The notes under the pieces were generated by a model. That model was not told the DNA's origin. It made no database searches and was given only the letters and a program-made list of their open reading frames with translations. Below, in pieces: positions 52,505 through 61,100 of a stretch of 64,000 nt of DNA (within the stretch, counting starts at the first letter, position 1; every line of letters starts with the position of its first letter). This stretch comes from Holdemanella porci (GTDB lineage: Bacteria > Bacillota_I > Bacilli_A > Erysipelotrichales > Erysipelotrichaceae). Location: positions 1 to 64,000 of the forward strand of contig NZ_JAHQVB010000002.1 of assembly GCF_019052655.1 (NCBI RefSeq), read 5' to 3'. The position numbers were made by a program, and so were the translations under genes.

Positions 52505-52742
52505 TTCATATTCCTCCATGTTACAAAATTTCTAGCGTCCCTTATTGTTGACGCATCAACATTTAGTTCCTTAGCTAATTCGTAAGAACTTTTGTTACTA
52601 TTTCTAATTCAATATCTTTTAGTTCATCTTTTTCGCGCAGAGTATTTTCTATTCTTGCTTTTGCTACTATTGCTTCTTTTAATGAACGATATGCACCGTA
52701 ACGGTTTCCTTTGTTGTCATATATTAAATATATAGGTATCAT
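52501..52742 (-). CDS. Small phage protein with possible frameshift into an HTH tail
   Basis: The first frame (52575-52742) gives 55 residues (MIPIYLIYDNKGNRYGAYRS start, helical RIENTLREKDELKDIELE end). The minus-one frame continues with SSYELAKELNVDASTIRDARN, a clear HTH, ending at 52501. Joining the frames gives a typical small phage DNA-binding protein. A slip at the AAAA run before GTT would join them; alternatively the gene is broken by a one-base indel. Its start overlaps the stop of the next gene upstream (ATGA). Confidence 0.5.
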
Positions 52743-52966
52743 TTGAAGCTATCCCTCGTGTAATGGCAGAATGGACAATTAATACACATTTCTTGTAAAT
52801 ATCCAGTATTTTTAGTGCCACCGACTAACCCGCCACAAGTTCTTCCATATGCAATTCCTCTTTTTACCATTTCAGAATGGCATTTACCATAGTTGTAACT
52901 TGTACCTTTAATAATTAAGACTAAAATTATTCCTAAAAATATAAAACCTATTATTTTAAGCATCAT
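52739..52966 (-). CDS. Small single-TM protein with Cys motif
   Basis: 75 residues. One TM helix (about 3-20: IIGFIFLGIILVLIIK), then a Cys-rich tail with CGGLVGG and CINCPFC, a possible metal site. No family recognised. ATG 52966 follows GGAGG. Confidence 0.55.
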   Translation of the reverse strand: MMLKIIGFIFLGIILVLIIKGTSYNYGKCHSEMVKRGIAYGRTCGGLVGGTKNTGYLQEMCINCPFCHYTRDSFK

Positions 52967-53298
52967 TTCACATCCTCCGGCCAAGTGTAATCATCATCCA
53001 ACTTGCTTTTAAACTTAACAGGTTTATGAGAATATAAATTCACAGGCTCTTCTAAGCAATCACAACAAGGTTCTTCATCCTCTTTTTTGTCACAAGCTAC
53101 ACACATATGACAATATTTATCAAAATATACTTCTTTTCTTTCATCTAAATCCATAAGATACATACTCCTTCTAACTGATTCTGCTTCTTCCTCTTCCCAA
53201 TTTTCTTCCTCAAACTCATCAAAGTCTTGCTGAGATAAGATAAATACCCCAGCAAAACCAAACATCATAAAAATAAAGAGACAAAACATAAATTCCAT
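52963..53298 (-). CDS. Membrane-anchored acidic protein with Cys cluster
   Basis: 111 residues. One N-terminal TM helix (about 3-21), a very acidic stretch (DFDEFEEENWEEEEAE), then CHMCVACDKKEDEEPCCDC, a probable zinc or disulfide site. Unrecognised. It overlaps neighbours by a few bases on both sides. Confidence 0.55.
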   Translation of the reverse strand: MEFMFCLFIFMMFGFAGVFILSQQDFDEFEEENWEEEEAESVRRSMYLMDLDERKEVYFDKYCHMCVACDKKEDEEPCCDCLEEPVNLYSHKPVKFKSKLDDDYTWPEDVK

Positions 53299-53957
53299 TA
53301 CTTTTTCGCCTCTTCTTTTTCTTTCAATTCAATTAAATGGTTCAAATAGTTCTGTGCTTTCTTCAAATCTTGCAATTCAGTGCCTTTATAAGGTGCTCGA
53401 ACCACATATTTGATGACATTTCCTGAGTTAAAGTCCAACTTCCATGAGTCAATGAAGTCTCTAACCTCAATTCCACCCTTTGTATAGTGCACAGGATGGT
53501 TGATAATATCTTTTTCTTGAGCTTTTGCTTTTTCTTTTGCCATATCTTCCTCCACTTGCTGGTTTAATTTTTCGTACCAGTCTTTATCTAAACCTTCATG
53601 CCAGTTAACAAACTTCAAATATACTTCGTTGAACTTCTTTTTATCGCTGCCAATTTGTGGATATGCATCATGCAACCAAAGTAGTACTTTAGATATCAAT
53701 GTTGGGTCATTCAAGTCGGCCACGTATGTATTAGATGTTCTAAAATCTGCTTGCTTACTGATGTGATCAATACAAATGTCTATACGAGCATCATAAAGTA
53801 TTGGTCTGAAAGTCAAACTATAAGAGATTACTCCTGTAAAATCTTTAAACATCTTTCTGATTAAAGTAGCATTCTTTCCAACCATGTTGTGGTCTTTAAC
53901 TGGATAAATCACATGGTCTCTATTCTTATAGTAAATTTCCATTTCTTCATTATTCAT
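53298..53957 (-). CDS. DUF3310 protein with an extra N-terminal domain
   Basis: 219 residues. The C-terminal part (about 150-215: INHPVHYTKGGIEVRDFIDS; NVIKYVVRAPYKG; LKKAQNYLNHLIE) is a DUF3310 nucleotide-kinase-like small domain frequent in phages. The N-terminal 140 residues are unassigned and may be a fusion partner. The acidic coiled linker (QVEEDMAKEKAKAQEK) joins them. A role in nucleotide metabolism is usual for the family but unproven. Confidence 0.75.
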   Translation of the reverse strand: MNNEEMEIYYKNRDHVIYPVKDHNMVGKNATLIRKMFKDFTGVISYSLTFRPILYDARIDICIDHISKQADFRTSNTYVADLNDPTLISKVLLWLHDAYPQIGSDKKKFNEVYLKFVNWHEGLDKDWYEKLNQQVEEDMAKEKAKAQEKDIINHPVHYTKGGIEVRDFIDSWKLDFNSGNVIKYVVRAPYKGTELQDLKKAQNYLNHLIELKEKEEAKK

Positions 53958-53967
53958 AGCATTCCTC

Positions 53968-54315
53968 CTAAATATTTAAAAATAATTTACGTTTCTTGTA
54001 TTCTTCTTCAGCATTTTGGACATCAAGTATTTCGTAAAGTTCTAAGAAAATATTATCTAAATAAACAAATAAATTTCTTTCACAAAAATCAGGCAAAGAA
54101 TAATGACTCCAACGTTTATCACCTCTGCGTAATTCAATATGTATAGCTTGATTACTTTGTATTAACTCGATCTTGTATGTAAGCAAACCTCTAGTATAGT
54201 TATCAAGAAAATCATCTAGATGAGCTAACATATTTCCTTTGGTTATCTTTTTAGTAACATTATGGTCTTCTGGAAATTGCCAATATCTAAGTCTTTTTTC
54301 TAGTTCATTACTCAT
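53968..54315 (-). CDS. Small phage protein, paralog pair member 1
   Basis: 115 residues, no known domain. AIHIELRRGDKRWSHYSLPD and the end EEYKKRKLFLNI match the neighbour at 54308-54613 (ISRGDRKYRYHSE; EYKKRRYYLY), so the two arose by tandem duplication. They overlap by eight bases. Confidence 0.55.
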   Translation of the reverse strand: MSNELEKRLRYWQFPEDHNVTKKITKGNMLAHLDDFLDNYTRGLLTYKIELIQSNQAIHIELRRGDKRWSHYSLPDFCERNLFVYLDNIFLELYEILDVQNAEEEYKKRKLFLNI

Positions 54316-54613
54316 TTTCTTTTACCTCATAAGAATATAAATAGTATCTACGTTTCTTGTATTCAATTTCTGGATCAGGTACCATCAAACATTTGTAAAT
54401 TTCATAGAACATAGTTTCAAGTCTACATAAAAATGCTTTATCCAATTCTGAATGATATCTGTATTTACGATCTCCCCTTGATATGGTTACTGACACAAAT
54501 TGCATTTCATTTTTTCCATGCGTAAGCTCATAATCATAACTTGCAATACCAGAAGTCATTACTTCTAGTAAGGTTTCCAAGTCTTTCTTGTTAACTTTAT
54601 TAATATCAAACAT
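54308..54613 (-). CDS. Small phage protein, paralog pair member 2
   Basis: 101 residues, alpha/beta, unknown. The shared RGD(K/R) loop and the C-terminal EYKKR helix identify it as paralog of the next gene downstream. Position in the early operon only suggests a host takeover or regulatory role. Confidence 0.55.
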   Translation of the reverse strand: MFDINKVNKKDLETLLEVMTSGIASYDYELTHGKNEMQFVSVTISRGDRKYRYHSELDKAFLCRLETMFYEIYKCLMVPDPEIEYKKRRYYLYSYEVKENE

Positions 54614-55177
54614 CTACTTATCCTCGTTTTCTTTTGCTAGTTCTGCCAGCTTTTCAAATTCATCCCTCATTGTTGAAGGGACATCTTTGAAATTAACTTT
54701 TTTAGCTGGTCCTTCTTCGGTTCCATAGATTAATTTGTTATAAAACTTATCAGCTTCTCTTGATGCTGCTTGTTTTACTTCATTTTTGAATATACTATTT
54801 GCAGCAGTACTAGCTACAGAAAATCTTATTGCATCAACTACAGAATCTGGAATTTTTGGATATAATGACTCTTCTTCCTCTTCGGGCAACCACTTTCTGA
54901 AAATATCATAGTAGAAGCCGTTGTTTCCAAACAGCTTTTTCGTACAAGCCATAGCAAGTCCTTTTTCCGGATCAAATACATCACCTGGATTACATTTAAC
55001 AACTGTCTTAGTGCCATCTCTCCAGAATACAATAGTAGCTGGGTTATTGAATATAACTTTAGTGATGTTATTCAAATACACTTTTTTCATACTTGAGTTA
55101 TTACGTGTTAGGTTACCTCCATAATGTGAATTTGCAATTTGCCAATATGCAATCGGTGTTTCTAGATTTTTATTCAC
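54614..55177 (-). CDS. Conserved phage protein of unknown function
   Basis: 187 residues. VIFNNPATIVFWRDGTKTVVKCN, VFDPEKGLAMACTKKLFGN and FRKWLPEEEEE are strongly conserved among Firmicutes phages as a small hypothetical protein; here a C-terminal helical extension is added. Function unknown. Overlaps the next gene upstream by eight bases. Confidence 0.7.
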   Translation of the reverse strand: MNKNLETPIAYWQIANSHYGGNLTRNNSSMKKVYLNNITKVIFNNPATIVFWRDGTKTVVKCNPGDVFDPEKGLAMACTKKLFGNNGFYYDIFRKWLPEEEEESLYPKIPDSVVDAIRFSVASTAANSIFKNEVKQAASREADKFYNKLIYGTEEGPAKKVNFKDVPSTMRDEFEKLAELAKENEDK

Positions 55178-55382
55178 TTACTTTACCTCCCACAATTAAT
55201 CTTCCTTGTTTCTGAGCGTGGTCATCCCAATCAACTACTTGAAAATATAAATCATTCATTCTCTTTTTAAGTCTTTTGAAATTAGAATTATCAACACTAA
55301 TGCCCATAACACTAGACAAAATGTCGTCTCGTGTTACCATTTCTTTTGCATAATTCGTTACCCAATATCTTTCATTACTCAT
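55170..55382 (-). CDS. Small phage protein
   Basis: 70 residues. YWVTNYAKEMVTRDDILSSV and MNDLYFQVVDWDDH; unrecognised. ATG 55382 has GGAGG eight bases upstream, inside the previous gene's end. Confidence 0.5.
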   Translation of the reverse strand: MSNERYWVTNYAKEMVTRDDILSSVMGISVDNSNFKRLKKRMNDLYFQVVDWDDHAQKQGRLIVGGKVSE

Positions 55383-55663
55383 TTCTTTGTCCTCCATTCA
55401 CGTTCTTTAATTTCTTTATGGTATGTTCTTGCATATGACATTGCATAATTCTTCATTGTTATATCTTGATTTATAGTGAATCTCAGCGCGTCCTCAAAAT
55501 GCCTATGATCGCCTCGAACGGAAATATAAAAGGTCACCACCGTATTAGCTTTACTAAACACAGTAATGACTTTTGCATTCCCACCAAATTCTTCTTCATA
55601 ACTTTCCTGAAATTTGACACGGCATTCCTCAACCAAGTCAATAAACTTATTTTTTGATCGCAT
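55379..55663 (-). CDS. Small phage protein
   Basis: 94 residues, alpha/beta. VTFYISVRGDHRHFEDALRF has the RGD loop seen in the paralog pair at 53968-54613, so it may be a distant relative. Function unknown. It overlaps its neighbours slightly. Confidence 0.5.
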   Translation of the reverse strand: MRSKNKFIDLVEECRVKFQESYEEEFGGNAKVITVFSKANTVVTFYISVRGDHRHFEDALRFTINQDITMKNYAMSYARTYHKEIKEREWRTKK

Positions 55664-55871
55664 ATCTATTTTTCCTCTTGTTATTCATTAACTCTTTCCT
55701 TGCTTCCTCGTATTTTCTCATACAAGATTCACAACAAAAATACACAGTTCCTTCTCTATAAGCACGTTTGAAAAGGTATTGTGAACGCATACCAGTAAAG
55801 CTAAAACTTTCTCCACACCACTCACATGTCTTCTCTGAAACTATGCAGTTATTGTTATTTGCTCGGCTCAT
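55647..55871 (-). CDS. Small zinc-finger protein
   Basis: 74 residues. CEWCGESFSFTGMRSQYLF followed by VYFCCESCMRKYEEAR forms a CxxC...CCxxC zinc knuckle, then a basic tail. Probably a DNA- or protein-binding regulator. It overlaps the genes on both sides by about 17 bases. Confidence 0.6.
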   Translation of the reverse strand: MSRANNNNCIVSEKTCEWCGESFSFTGMRSQYLFKRAYREGTVYFCCESCMRKYEEARKELMNNKRKNRYAIKK

Positions 55872-56121
55872 TCTTATACCAACCTAACTCGTACACCATT
55901 GCATTAATGGCCTTTAATATAGAAATATCAATACTACTATATTTCTCTAATCTTGGTGTATTAGGTTCTTTAATTAATACTTCCTTCTTTTCTAAATCAA
56001 AGCCTATACTAAATTGATTCAAACTGACAAACCAAATTTGACCTCTGATTTTCTGTTTACTAAACCCTGCTGCCGCAAATAATTCTTCCGCATGTTTTGT
56101 ACGATTAATTTGTTCCTTCAT
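55855..56121 (-). CDS. Small phage protein
   Basis: 88 residues, two beta strands (GQIWFVSLNQFSIGFDLEKKEV) between helices. Unrecognised. Ribosome binding sequence AAGGAG precedes the start and lies inside the 35-residue gene upstream. Confidence 0.5.
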   Translation of the reverse strand: MKEQINRTKHAEELFAAAGFSKQKIRGQIWFVSLNQFSIGFDLEKKEVLIKEPNTPRLEKYSSIDISILKAINAMVYELGWYKNEPSK

Positions 56122-56212
56122 TTTTCTTCTCCTTGATTATTACTTCTTGAATAGTTAGACCTTCTTGTTCTGCATAAAGCTCTAACAAATATAAAAGAGG
56201 ACTAGTCTCCAT
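56105..56212 (-). CDS. 35-residue small protein
   Basis: METSPLLYLLELYAEQEG begins an acidic-to-basic helical peptide ending EGTN. GGAGG lies seven bases before ATG 56212, within the stop region of the upstream gene, and its end overlaps the next start by 17 bases. Probably translated; function unknown. Confidence 0.5.
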   Translation of the reverse strand: METSPLLYLLELYAEQEGLTIQEVIIKEKKNEGTN

Positions 56213-56214
56213 AA

Positions 56215-56532
56215 CTAATCCTCCAAATGAATTCTATGTAGTTCATTGTAAACGCCATTCATTAAACCTAATTCAGAATATAAATCTAGAATAGCTGCTA
56301 ATAACTCATGCGATACTGGCATTGATTCCTGTACACCAGTTGTAATTGTATAGAACAAGAAATCTCCAGACATTGTGTCAATAGATAGATAAGCAGAATG
56401 AATATAATTCTTACTATTCTTAAACACCAATACTTCACCAGTCTCATCACTGCAAGTTTCTGACAACACAAACCCTAATTTCTTTAACCCTTTACCTTTA
56501 AACGAATGCCAGAATGGAATATCTTTTTTCAT
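56215..56532 (-). CDS. Hypothetical phage protein
   Basis: 105 residues. Beta strands AYLSIDTMSGDFLFYTITT and a C-terminal helix (HELLAAILDLYSELGLM). Unrecognised; part of the early operon between membrane genes and the small 35-residue gene. Confidence 0.5.
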   Translation of the reverse strand: MKKDIPFWHSFKGKGLKKLGFVLSETCSDETGEVLVFKNSKNYIHSAYLSIDTMSGDFLFYTITTGVQESMPVSHELLAAILDLYSELGLMNGVYNELHRIHLED

Positions 56533-56534
56533 AA

Positions 56535-56735
56535 TTAGTCCTCCTTTGATGTCATAAGTTTAATTAAAAGAATCATTGCTACTATAATATAAACACCTAG
56601 TACAGCTCTCCATGAGAAAATAAAACCAAAGCACCAAGATAGCACTTTGATAAATAAGCATAATCCGATATAAGGCGCAATTAATACAAATAACATAATT
56701 AATGAACAAAGTAAAATATCTAATAAATTTTTCAT
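56535..56735 (-). CDS. Small membrane protein, paralog of the next gene upstream
   Basis: 66 residues, two TM helices. VLSWCFGFIFSWRAVLGVYI matches VLSWCFGFIFTWKLSLGVYI in the adjacent gene at 56747-56950, showing tandem duplication. ATG 56735 follows GGAG. Unknown function; perhaps a membrane-level phage-host factor. Confidence 0.6.
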   Translation of the reverse strand: MKNLLDILLCSLIMLFVLIAPYIGLCLFIKVLSWCFGFIFSWRAVLGVYIIVAMILLIKLMTSKED

Positions 56736-56746
56736 ATGTATCTCCT

Positions 56747-56950
56747 TTACCATGACAACTTAATAATTGATGCAAACAAAAATATGTTCAACAGAATGTA
56801 AACACCTAATGACAATTTCCAAGTAAATATAAATCCAAAACACCAAGACAATACACCTACAATAGCTGACACAAACAAGTAAGTAACTGCAAATATAACA
56901 GTAATTACACCTAATACAATTAATAAACTCTTAAACTTTTCTTTATTCAT
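56747..56950 (-). CDS. Small membrane protein, paralog pair
   Basis: 67 residues, two TM helices at about 9-30 and 43-62; shares the conserved SWCFGFIF block with its downstream neighbour. AGGAGA precedes the start. Confidence 0.6.
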   Translation of the reverse strand: MNKEKFKSLLIVLGVITVIFAVTYLFVSAIVGVLSWCFGFIFTWKLSLGVYILLNIFLFASIIKLSW

Positions 56951-56988
56951 ATGATCTCCTTCTTCTAAAACAGTGACTAGAAATATAA

Positions 56989-57309
56989 CTACCTAACAGG
57001 AAAGTTTTCATGCATAACTCTCACATCTAAACGACCTTGCTTCTCCAATCTTTCCAAATATTGGGTGTAAGCTTCACGTTTTTCAAATATACCTTTCTTG
57101 AATGTATAAATCATTCCATCTTGTGGGTGATAACATTCAAACGTATCTTCTAAAATATCATTCTCATTCAATACTGGCATGTAGCAATAAGGGTTCCATT
57201 GCATCCTCTTTTCTTGTCGATTCATGCTTTTAGAAATATATGTTAATGTTCTAGACATTGTAACAAGTGTTCTATTGATTTCTTTCAAATCCTTGCTTAA
57301 ATCATTCAC
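56989..57309 (-). CDS. Hypothetical phage protein
   Basis: 106 residues. N-terminal coiled coil (LKEINRTLVTMSRTLTYISK), then a beta segment (FECYHPQDGMIYTFKKG) and a basic end. Unrecognised. AAAGGAGG precedes the start. Confidence 0.5.
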   Translation of the reverse strand: MNDLSKDLKEINRTLVTMSRTLTYISKSMNRQEKRMQWNPYCYMPVLNENDILEDTFECYHPQDGMIYTFKKGIFEKREAYTQYLERLEKQGRLDVRVMHENFPVR

Positions 57310-57353
57310 TCTTTTAGCCTCCTTTAAAAATATAAAGAAAAAGAGAAGAACCC

Positions 57354-57491
57354 CTATTTAGATTCTTCTTCTGTTTCTTCTTGTATTGATTTCTTTGATA
57401 ATACTGATAAAGTCTCCAACGTTACCATTACTGTAACTCCTCCTAGTACTCCTCCAAATACATACAAGAATCCATTAATTAGTTTTTTCAT
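57354..57491 (-). CDS. 45-residue small membrane protein
   Basis: One Gly/Val-rich TM segment (FLYVFGGVLGGVTVMV, about 8-23) and a charged tail rich in Glu and Lys. GAGAGGA lies nine bases before ATG 57491. Function unknown; it lies between the SSB gene and the 106-residue gene. Confidence 0.5.
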   Translation of the reverse strand: MKKLINGFLYVFGGVLGGVTVMVTLETLSVLSKKSIQEETEEESK

Positions 57492-57535
57492 AAATATAAT
57501 CCTCTCTTTCATATAAGGGTATGCATACTACGCGA

Positions 57536-58141
57536 CTAGAATGGTAAGTCATCTGAGTCCATGCTCTTTGGTGCTGGTGCTGATGTATTAATTCCAAATT
57601 CACTTTCAAATGAGCCTTCTCCAGACATTGCTACAATACGTAAGTTATTCAAGTTTGCTTTTGGCATCTCTTTGCCAGTACGTTTGTCAATGTAATGACC
57701 TAAGTAAATATCCAAGTCAGCAGTTTCAAATCTAACGTCATCAACCATCTTAACCATTGATTCATCCCATAAAGCATAAGTTCCATTTGCTTGATAATAT
57801 ACTTTAGGATCTTTAGGTCCTCCGTAATAGCGAACAAGAACTTTCAAGTAATTGTGTGTAATAGTTTCTCCAGTGCTAGAACTAATAGTTTCGACATGCT
57901 TAACATTTGTTTCTCCATACTTAGCCATTTGGTAGTCTACAATCTGATTTGCAATATCATCGGGTAAGTCTAAACGGAAGTTTCTGTTTCCTAAATTGTT
58001 GAATGGAGTTTGTGCTCCTTCAAAGTTTCTATTAGACTTTGTAATCTGGTTAGTTACCTTGTCTCTAAAGTTTCCTGGCATTTCTCTGAATGTTAATCCT
58101 CTTAATTTTGCTACTCCGTATTCTGTAATTTCTAATTTCAT
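57536..58141 (-). CDS. Phage SSB-like protein with acidic C-terminal tip
   Basis: 201 residues, beta-rich OB-like body (MKLEITEYGVAKLRGLTFRE; VLVRYYGGPKDPKVYYQANG; LDIYLGHYID) ending in a Pro/Ser linker and DSDDLPF. The DDLPF tip is the hallmark by which SSBs recruit partners such as polymerase or primase. The gene sits directly downstream of the helicase-primase-polymerase gene. The body matches phage SSB-like proteins only loosely, but tail and context make the call likely. Confidence 0.75.
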   Translation of the reverse strand: MKLEITEYGVAKLRGLTFREMPGNFRDKVTNQITKSNRNFEGAQTPFNNLGNRNFRLDLPDDIANQIVDYQMAKYGETNVKHVETISSSTGETITHNYLKVLVRYYGGPKDPKVYYQANGTYALWDESMVKMVDDVRFETADLDIYLGHYIDKRTGKEMPKANLNNLRIVAMSGEGSFESEFGINTSAPAPKSMDSDDLPF

Positions 58142-58171
58142 CTTTATGTCCTCTTCTTTCTAAAATATAAA

Positions 58172-61100
58172 TTAAAACGGCAACTTATCTGATTTAATGC
58201 CCAGATCATCATCTGAAACAAACATCTCAAAGTCGCCGTATTTACTAATTACTTCTACTGCATCATCTACTAACTTGTTGTAATATCCTAAGTCAATGCA
58301 GTTCTCTAATTTATTGGATTTGACTACTTCACTTTCAAGCCAACGATATCCAGTACTTCCTGACGCTGCATAATTCTTACCGTCACATACACGATATAGC
58401 AAGCCACCATTATTACCTTCTTTGATTGGACTGAACTGACCAACACGTCCTACAAATATAAGGTTATGACCCTCTGGAATCTCTTTCTTTAGTTCTCCAA
58501 TACTAGATTCAAGCTCTTCTTTAGAATATCTTTTGAAATTCTCTTTAGCTACCAATTTCTCATACTTATCAAGTAAAGCCTCTTTTTCACTAACATCTGG
58601 TAAGTTCTCATTGAAGTCCAAATATAAATCACCTTTAGATACTGCAAATGTCTCGCAAAGGTCTTTAAACTCAATATCTTCTTTTGTAAATAATTTCTTC
58701 TTTACATATGGTACTTGGAACTGCTTGCCAACAGTAACCCATTCACCATCTGTAGTCTGCCCTACATAAACTGCATCATTAATTAATACAAACTTCTTAA
58801 ACATATGTTCAACTTCAAAGTTGTACCCGTACTCTTTTCCGAAGTCCACTACAAACTTATGAATATAATCATCTGCATCATTAATTTTGATACAGTCTGT
58901 TTTAATATGGCATACATGGTATCCTTTTTTCTCTACCTCTCGTTTTAATAAAGTCATAAATAAAGCCCCACGCTTTGCTACAATGTTATCAATATTGTTT
59001 GGATCTCTAAACGCATTAGCAAACTTAGCACTTGTTAATCCATAGATACTATTAATAACAATCTTTAGAGCTTGAGCTAAATCAGATGCCAATTCTTCTT
59101 TTAAGAATGGCTTCAATGCTCCATTTAGCATACTACTAGCTGTTTCAAAGTCTTTATGCTTAATCGCAACACGAGCTAATCTTAACTCATCTGCAATCTT
59201 AGTAAACTTAGGTCCAAATATAACTTCTACAGACATTGTAGATGGGTGCATACTAGATACATCAAGACATATTACATTCTCATACATTCCCTCGTCAGAA
59301 TATACACGTCCACCTTCACCAATAGATTCACCTAAATATGTAGATGTTTGACCTTTTTTATTAAACTGGTCATATGTATAACCTTTGAAGAATGGTAATA
59401 TACTTACTCCATCTTCTGGTGGGAATGGTTCATTAGGATCAAAATCTTTATATAATGGTAAACCATCTTTATCAAACCATCTATACTTGTAATCAGGTCC
59501 AAATTTGTCAATATACTCAGAATATCTTTCTGGTCCTACTGGGTCTGCTAAGAATCTATAGTTAAACTCTGATTGAGGTCTTCTATTGTTTCCAAATATA
59601 ATTCTTTGAGACAAACTATTAGTCGTGTCATTGCAAGTAGCATTAATACCATGTAGATTCTTTACAATTGCTACTAATATTTTTCTTGCAATGTAATCAC
59701 CTTGACGAGCATTGAATACTGCCTCTGTAGCAATAACATCATTCTTACAATACTCTGCAACAAGGTTCCACATGTCTTCAGGCACTGGTTCATCCCATTT
59801 CATACCTAATTCTTTATGGTGAATTCCTAATTTAATTTCCCACTTTTTCAAAGACATCTTCTCAGAACAAAAGTCATAAATATCAGTCTCTGAGATGTTG
59901 TATGCTTCTGTTAAATATCCAGAACCTTCATTGATCAATTGCTGACTTAAGTTGTAACAAGCTTTGATGGAATATCCTCTATATGCTCTTGCATAGATAA
60001 TGTGGTTATCATACTTTCTGTTGTTAAACCCAATCAGGTCATAGTTTTCAATCAGTTCTTCAACTTGCTCTGGTGTTGGATTAATCATTGAAATTACTGG
60101 ATTATCATCTCCAGGAATCTTATAACAAATAAGTAACAAGTTAGGGAACACTTCAATATCAAAGAATGCAATGTTTGGCTCATCCTTTTGCTCTTGCTCT
60201 GAAATATAATTCTTACCAACAAACTTCATGTTAGCTACTACTCTCATACAATATGTGCTTTGGTGAGTACTACGCATAGCAAACTGCAATACAGCATCTC
60301 TTAAGTCACTAACATCGTACCTTAAATTATTGTCATATGCTTCATTTAGAATATGATCAATAAAGTCAATGTTAGGTTTAGTGCCAGGATGAATCTCCTT
60401 AGCAAGTGCTCTCTTAATCAATTCAATAAGTTTCTTTTCATTCAATACAATCTTCTTGTCAATCACTTTTTTATCTCCTTTTAATGGAAGTCCGGACTGA
60501 ATATGACTAATGGGAAGGTTATTACATTTAGTCAATTTACGTCTAAGAGAGCTTTTACCCGTAAATATCTTTACTTCAATCTGGTCGTCATAGATTCTAC
60601 TTAATTTGCTAACATCTCCATCATAAATATAATGCAGATGAATGCCGGCTCCTCCTTTACTTACCTCTACATATGTCTTTGGAAACTTAGACGCAGCTTC
60701 TAGGTTCAAAGCAAAGTCTTTATTTCCATCTTTATCTTTTAAATCTAAATCAATCACAATATGATTCTCTGGGACTCTTACATAATGCAGTTTAGAAGTG
60801 TTTAATTCTTTCAAATATGATTTACACTTATCCCAACTCACAACTGGTGTTTCATTATCTGATGCATACTGAGCAAAGCAGTTCTTACAGTCTTCATCAA
60901 ATATAGAATCCTGCTCATACAAGTCTAACCAATCAGGAGTACTAATTTTAGTTTCTTCTGGTGGCTTAGTTGTGAATTTATCAATCAAGAATGTTTCGTA
61001 GTAATTGCATACTCTTGTGCCATCTTCAAGTGTCTTGTGTTCATAGAATTCTTTATAGTAATTCTTAAACTCTTCTTTAAACACTCGTTTAGACGCTTGA

